Shown here: in pieces, positions 62,901 through 64,000 of the stretch | Layout of the letters: the number at the start of each line of letters is the position of its first letter | Numbering within the stretch: the first letter of the stretch is position 1 | Assembly (NCBI RefSeq): GCF_000730565.1 | Contig: NZ_BBIQ01000015.1 | Span: 51,070-115,069, forward strand | Length of the DNA: 64,000 nt | Origin: Pseudomonas fulva NBRC 16637 = DSM 17717 | GTDB lineage: Bacteria > Pseudomonadota > Gammaproteobacteria > Pseudomonadales > Pseudomonadaceae | Direction of reading: 5' to 3' | Made by a program: the position numbers and the translations under genes | Notes under the pieces: model-generated | Databases searched by the model: none | What the model was told of the DNA's origin: nothing | What the model saw: the letters and a program-made list of their open reading frames with translations, nothing else

Positions 62901-64000
62901 GAGGATGGCGGTGGTGACGCTGCCTTTGCTGCCGTTTACCTGCAAGTTCTCGAAGTTGCCACCGGTGGCGTTTTCGATCTTGACCGTGAAGTTCTCGGTG
63001 CCTTCGACCAATTTGTCGTCGATCGTCGGCACATCGAAGGTCACGCCGGAGCTGTTGGCCGGAATCTTCACGGTAGTGACACCCGTGAAGTCCTCACCGT
63101 TCTTGGCCGTGCCCGAGTAGCTGAGGGTGACGGTCACTTCGGACTGGGATGGATTGCTCAACGTCAGGGTGTAATGCGCCGTCTCGCCTTCGGTCAGCGA
63201 AGTGGTGCCACTGATGCCTACGGTGGTCACGTCACCCTGGCCACTCGGCTCGTCGGTCACGGTAGTGGTTACGGCAGTCTTGCTGCCCACCAGGCTTTCG
63301 AACTGCTTGTCACCAGCAACGCTGATGTCGGTGATCGCCTTGGTGATCGCAGGCTGCCCACCGACGTACACGTCGTCCGGCGCATTGATGCTGACCGTAC
63401 CGCTGGCAGAACCCGCCGCGATGAACACTTGCGTGCCACCGGTCAGGGTCACGGTCACACCGCCGTGGCCTGTCACAGGCAGGCTGGTGTCTTCACTGAC
63501 CAGCGTCACGGTGTAGGTGATCTTGCCACCCTCGACGACGGTGGTGTTATCCACAGCCAGCACAGCAGTCACCTTGCTGATGGTGTCGGTGATGTTGACC
63601 GAGGCAGGCGCGCCCAGCACCAGGTTCTCGAACTTGGCGTTCGGCACTTCGGCTTTGGCGATGCCGATCTCCAGCTTGCCCTCGTCCTTGAACACGTCAT
63701 CGCCCTGAGCTGGCGCGACATAGGACTTGCTGGTCTCCCCGGCCTTGAACACAACGGTGGCGTTGTTGCTCAGGGTGACGGTGAGGTCCTTGTCCAACAC
63801 GCGGTTCAAGGTCAGGGTGAACAGAGGCGGCGTGGCTTCATTGACCGAGGTTTGGTTGGCCACGATGTTGACCAGTACCAGGTCACCCTGGCCGGCCGGC
63901 TCATCGGTCACCGCCGTGGTGACGGTGGTCTTGCTCGCCACCAGGTTTTCGAACTGCTTGTCACCGGCCACGGTGATGTCCGTAATGGCCTTGGTGATCG
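59958..64000 (-). CDS. lapA: LapA-type giant surface adhesin, C-terminal part
   Basis: The frame continues past the right edge; about 1347 C-terminal residues are visible. In order toward the C-terminus: long beta-sandwich repeats with a 217-codon period, a Calx-beta-like region, a cadherin-like segment (GVEDTDYVFAWGDFKVTDPD), a PA14-like beta domain (YTFSGTADDSFLVNIGGKTV), a von Willebrand A domain with an intact MIDAS motif (FIVDTSGSMKDS), and six or more RTX nonapeptides (GGNGNDILFG, GGSGNDTLIG) binding calcium. The last 100 or so residues resemble a type I secretion signal. In P. putida LapA holds cells to surfaces in biofilms and is exported by LapBCE; those genes and the N-terminal retention module are outside the window. 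Confidence 0.93.
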   Translation of the reverse strand, partial: ITKAITDITVAGDKQFENLVASKTTVTTAVTDEPAGQGDLVLVNIVANQTSVNEATPPLFTLTLNRVLDKDLTVTLSNNATVVFKAGETSKSYVAPAQGDDVFKDEGKLEIGIAKAEVPNAKFENLVLGAPASVNITDTISKVTAVLAVDNTTVVEGGKITYTVTLVSEDTSLPVTGHGGVTVTLTGGTQVFIAAGSASGTVSINAPDDVYVGGQPAITKAITDISVAGDKQFESLVGSKTAVTTTVTDEPSGQGDVTTVGISGTTSLTEGETAHYTLTLSNPSQSEVTVTLSYSGTAKNGEDFTGVTTVKIPANSSGVTFDVPTIDDKLVEGTENFTVKIENATGGNFENLQVNGSKGSVTTAILDNDNLPVSPGGAVYGVEDTDYVFAWGDFKVTDPDGNTGLAVTITSLPAAGSLKYFNGSSWTNVTVGQVISQADIAASKLKFVPLLNQSGADGYGGTGVGNQQADYAQFKYKPNDGTNLGTETTMKVDISPVADMPTLAIGSADVVSKGLTKEVWTTLKDLGTNGNGITGDALKTVFANSGSATSSGTTTNVQSDGSVNGGSGSKTSGLIYLEAGKTYTFSGTADDSFLVNIGGKTVVTATWGGGGQVTGSFTPTATGYYPIEVYHANQSGPGSYDLNIQVGSGGVTDLSSANIRMYQNVTEMANAGLSVSDAHTVNGQTYYDGYKLNEGPENGTVKLVGISTALTDTDGSETLNVKLSGMPAGSVVSDGAGHTATVGASGVDVTGWKLGSLTVKPPAYYQGQFDVKVTSTSTESVGGSKAVNEGTIKVTVYPDTYSATNLTADSDTFTGTGANEIIVADISGLHVVPGQNYNLAFIVDTSGSMKDSVDPAQKALQSVFTTLSNSVKGATSGTVNVLLVDFATQVKSTVAVNLSDSNALQTLKNALTAMTAKGGTNYEDAFKTTANWFQNLKDSGVTGNNQTFFITDGEPTYYQTGERVNPTLLSSKGIMMDAYLSSINYKLGQTVNVYLDSSNVLNIDSAGNLTVTRYGFWSSTQTLAGTLHAQGDGTYELSSLAGQGSYADADTITNSQSAFALLKGLSPTIEAIGIGSGVNTNDLKPYDSDGNPQSNIDASNLANAILGHTEAIQPGSDTVNGGDGNDILFGDVITMPSVAGNGIEALQNYVAMKTGVDASAVDSKAMHQYISEHYTEFDISGPNGGNDILSGGNGNDILFGQGGNDILDGGKGNDILLGGSGNDTLIGGPGNDILIGGSGADTFVWKAGDYGNDVIKDFNRSEGDRIDLKDLLQGEKGSTIDNYLKLSTVEGTTTLQVSSEGKLNTDGGLANADVTIKLEGVNWSNQTINSLISGADPTIIIHNKDS
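63301..64000 (-). repeat. lapA: LapA 217-codon repeat unit
   Basis: The segment encoding AGDKQFESLVGSKTAVTTTV (from about 63325 leftward) recurs as AGDKQFENLVASKTTVTTAV 651 bp to the right. The same TDEPxGQGD block follows each copy. One full period and the start of the next are in the window. The unit length fits the long repeat class of LapA proteins; more copies should follow to the right. Confidence 0.85.

Overview
The window is a high-GC gammaproteobacterial chromosome segment, almost certainly from the Pseudomonas putida group. The grounds are the block argH / algR-hemC-hemD-hemX-hemY-dsbB / algQ / FKBP / algP, the sulfur-salvage genes (tauCD, tcy, sfnB-like, metNIQ-like), gabDT, desA flanked by c-di-GMP genes, and the 3' end of a very large LapA-type adhesin. 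No phage, IS element, CRISPR or rRNA was seen. There is one tRNA gene, tRNA-Arg(CCG).

Layout. 1-13.7 kb is sulfur-source acquisition: the end of tauC, tauD, a BCCT transporter (betT-like) with a BetI-like operator, epsC serine acetyltransferase, a cystine-type ABC transporter (tcyJ-tcyL-tcyN), then a six-gene run of two SfnB-type flavoproteins, an FMN monooxygenase and a MetQ/MetN/MetI-like importer. 13.7-18.1 kb holds a PAS-GGDEF-EAL protein, the DesA desaturase and a PAS-GGEEF diguanylate cyclase. 18.2-21.1 kb is gabD-gabT (GABA catabolism), followed by tRNA-Arg and a secreted M20 peptidase.

23.4-32.8 kb is the most unusual part. It is a leftward, tightly spaced accessory cluster: MFS exporter, [2Fe-2S] ferredoxin, heme-oxygenase-like diiron protein, three different ATP-grasp ligases, an EamA exporter and a Tat-exported PLP enzyme resembling PvdN. 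An HxlR regulator is divergent from it. I read it as a candidate NRPS-independent pathway for a small amino-acid or peptide metabolite, with a ferredoxin-driven oxidation, export and a possible periplasmic finishing step. The product cannot be named from sequence.

32.9-48.6 kb is mostly conserved housekeeping: CBS protein, DUF2789, LysE exporter, ABC-F ATPase, TIGR02444 protein, algP, FKBP isomerase, algQ, dsbB, hemY-X-D-C, algR without its usual partner algZ, argH, a GST and two small proteins. 48.8-53.8 kb is an AaeB-type efflux operon (MarR, FUSC, DUF1656, HlyD, OMF) joined by 4-bp overlaps. 53.9-59.2 kb has a Sel1-like protein, a short HTH regulator and a second sulfonate-type ABC plus TauD-like dioxygenase operon. 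From 59.4 kb to the window end are a small conserved protein and the C-terminal 1.35 kilo-residues of LapA, with a strong terminator between them.
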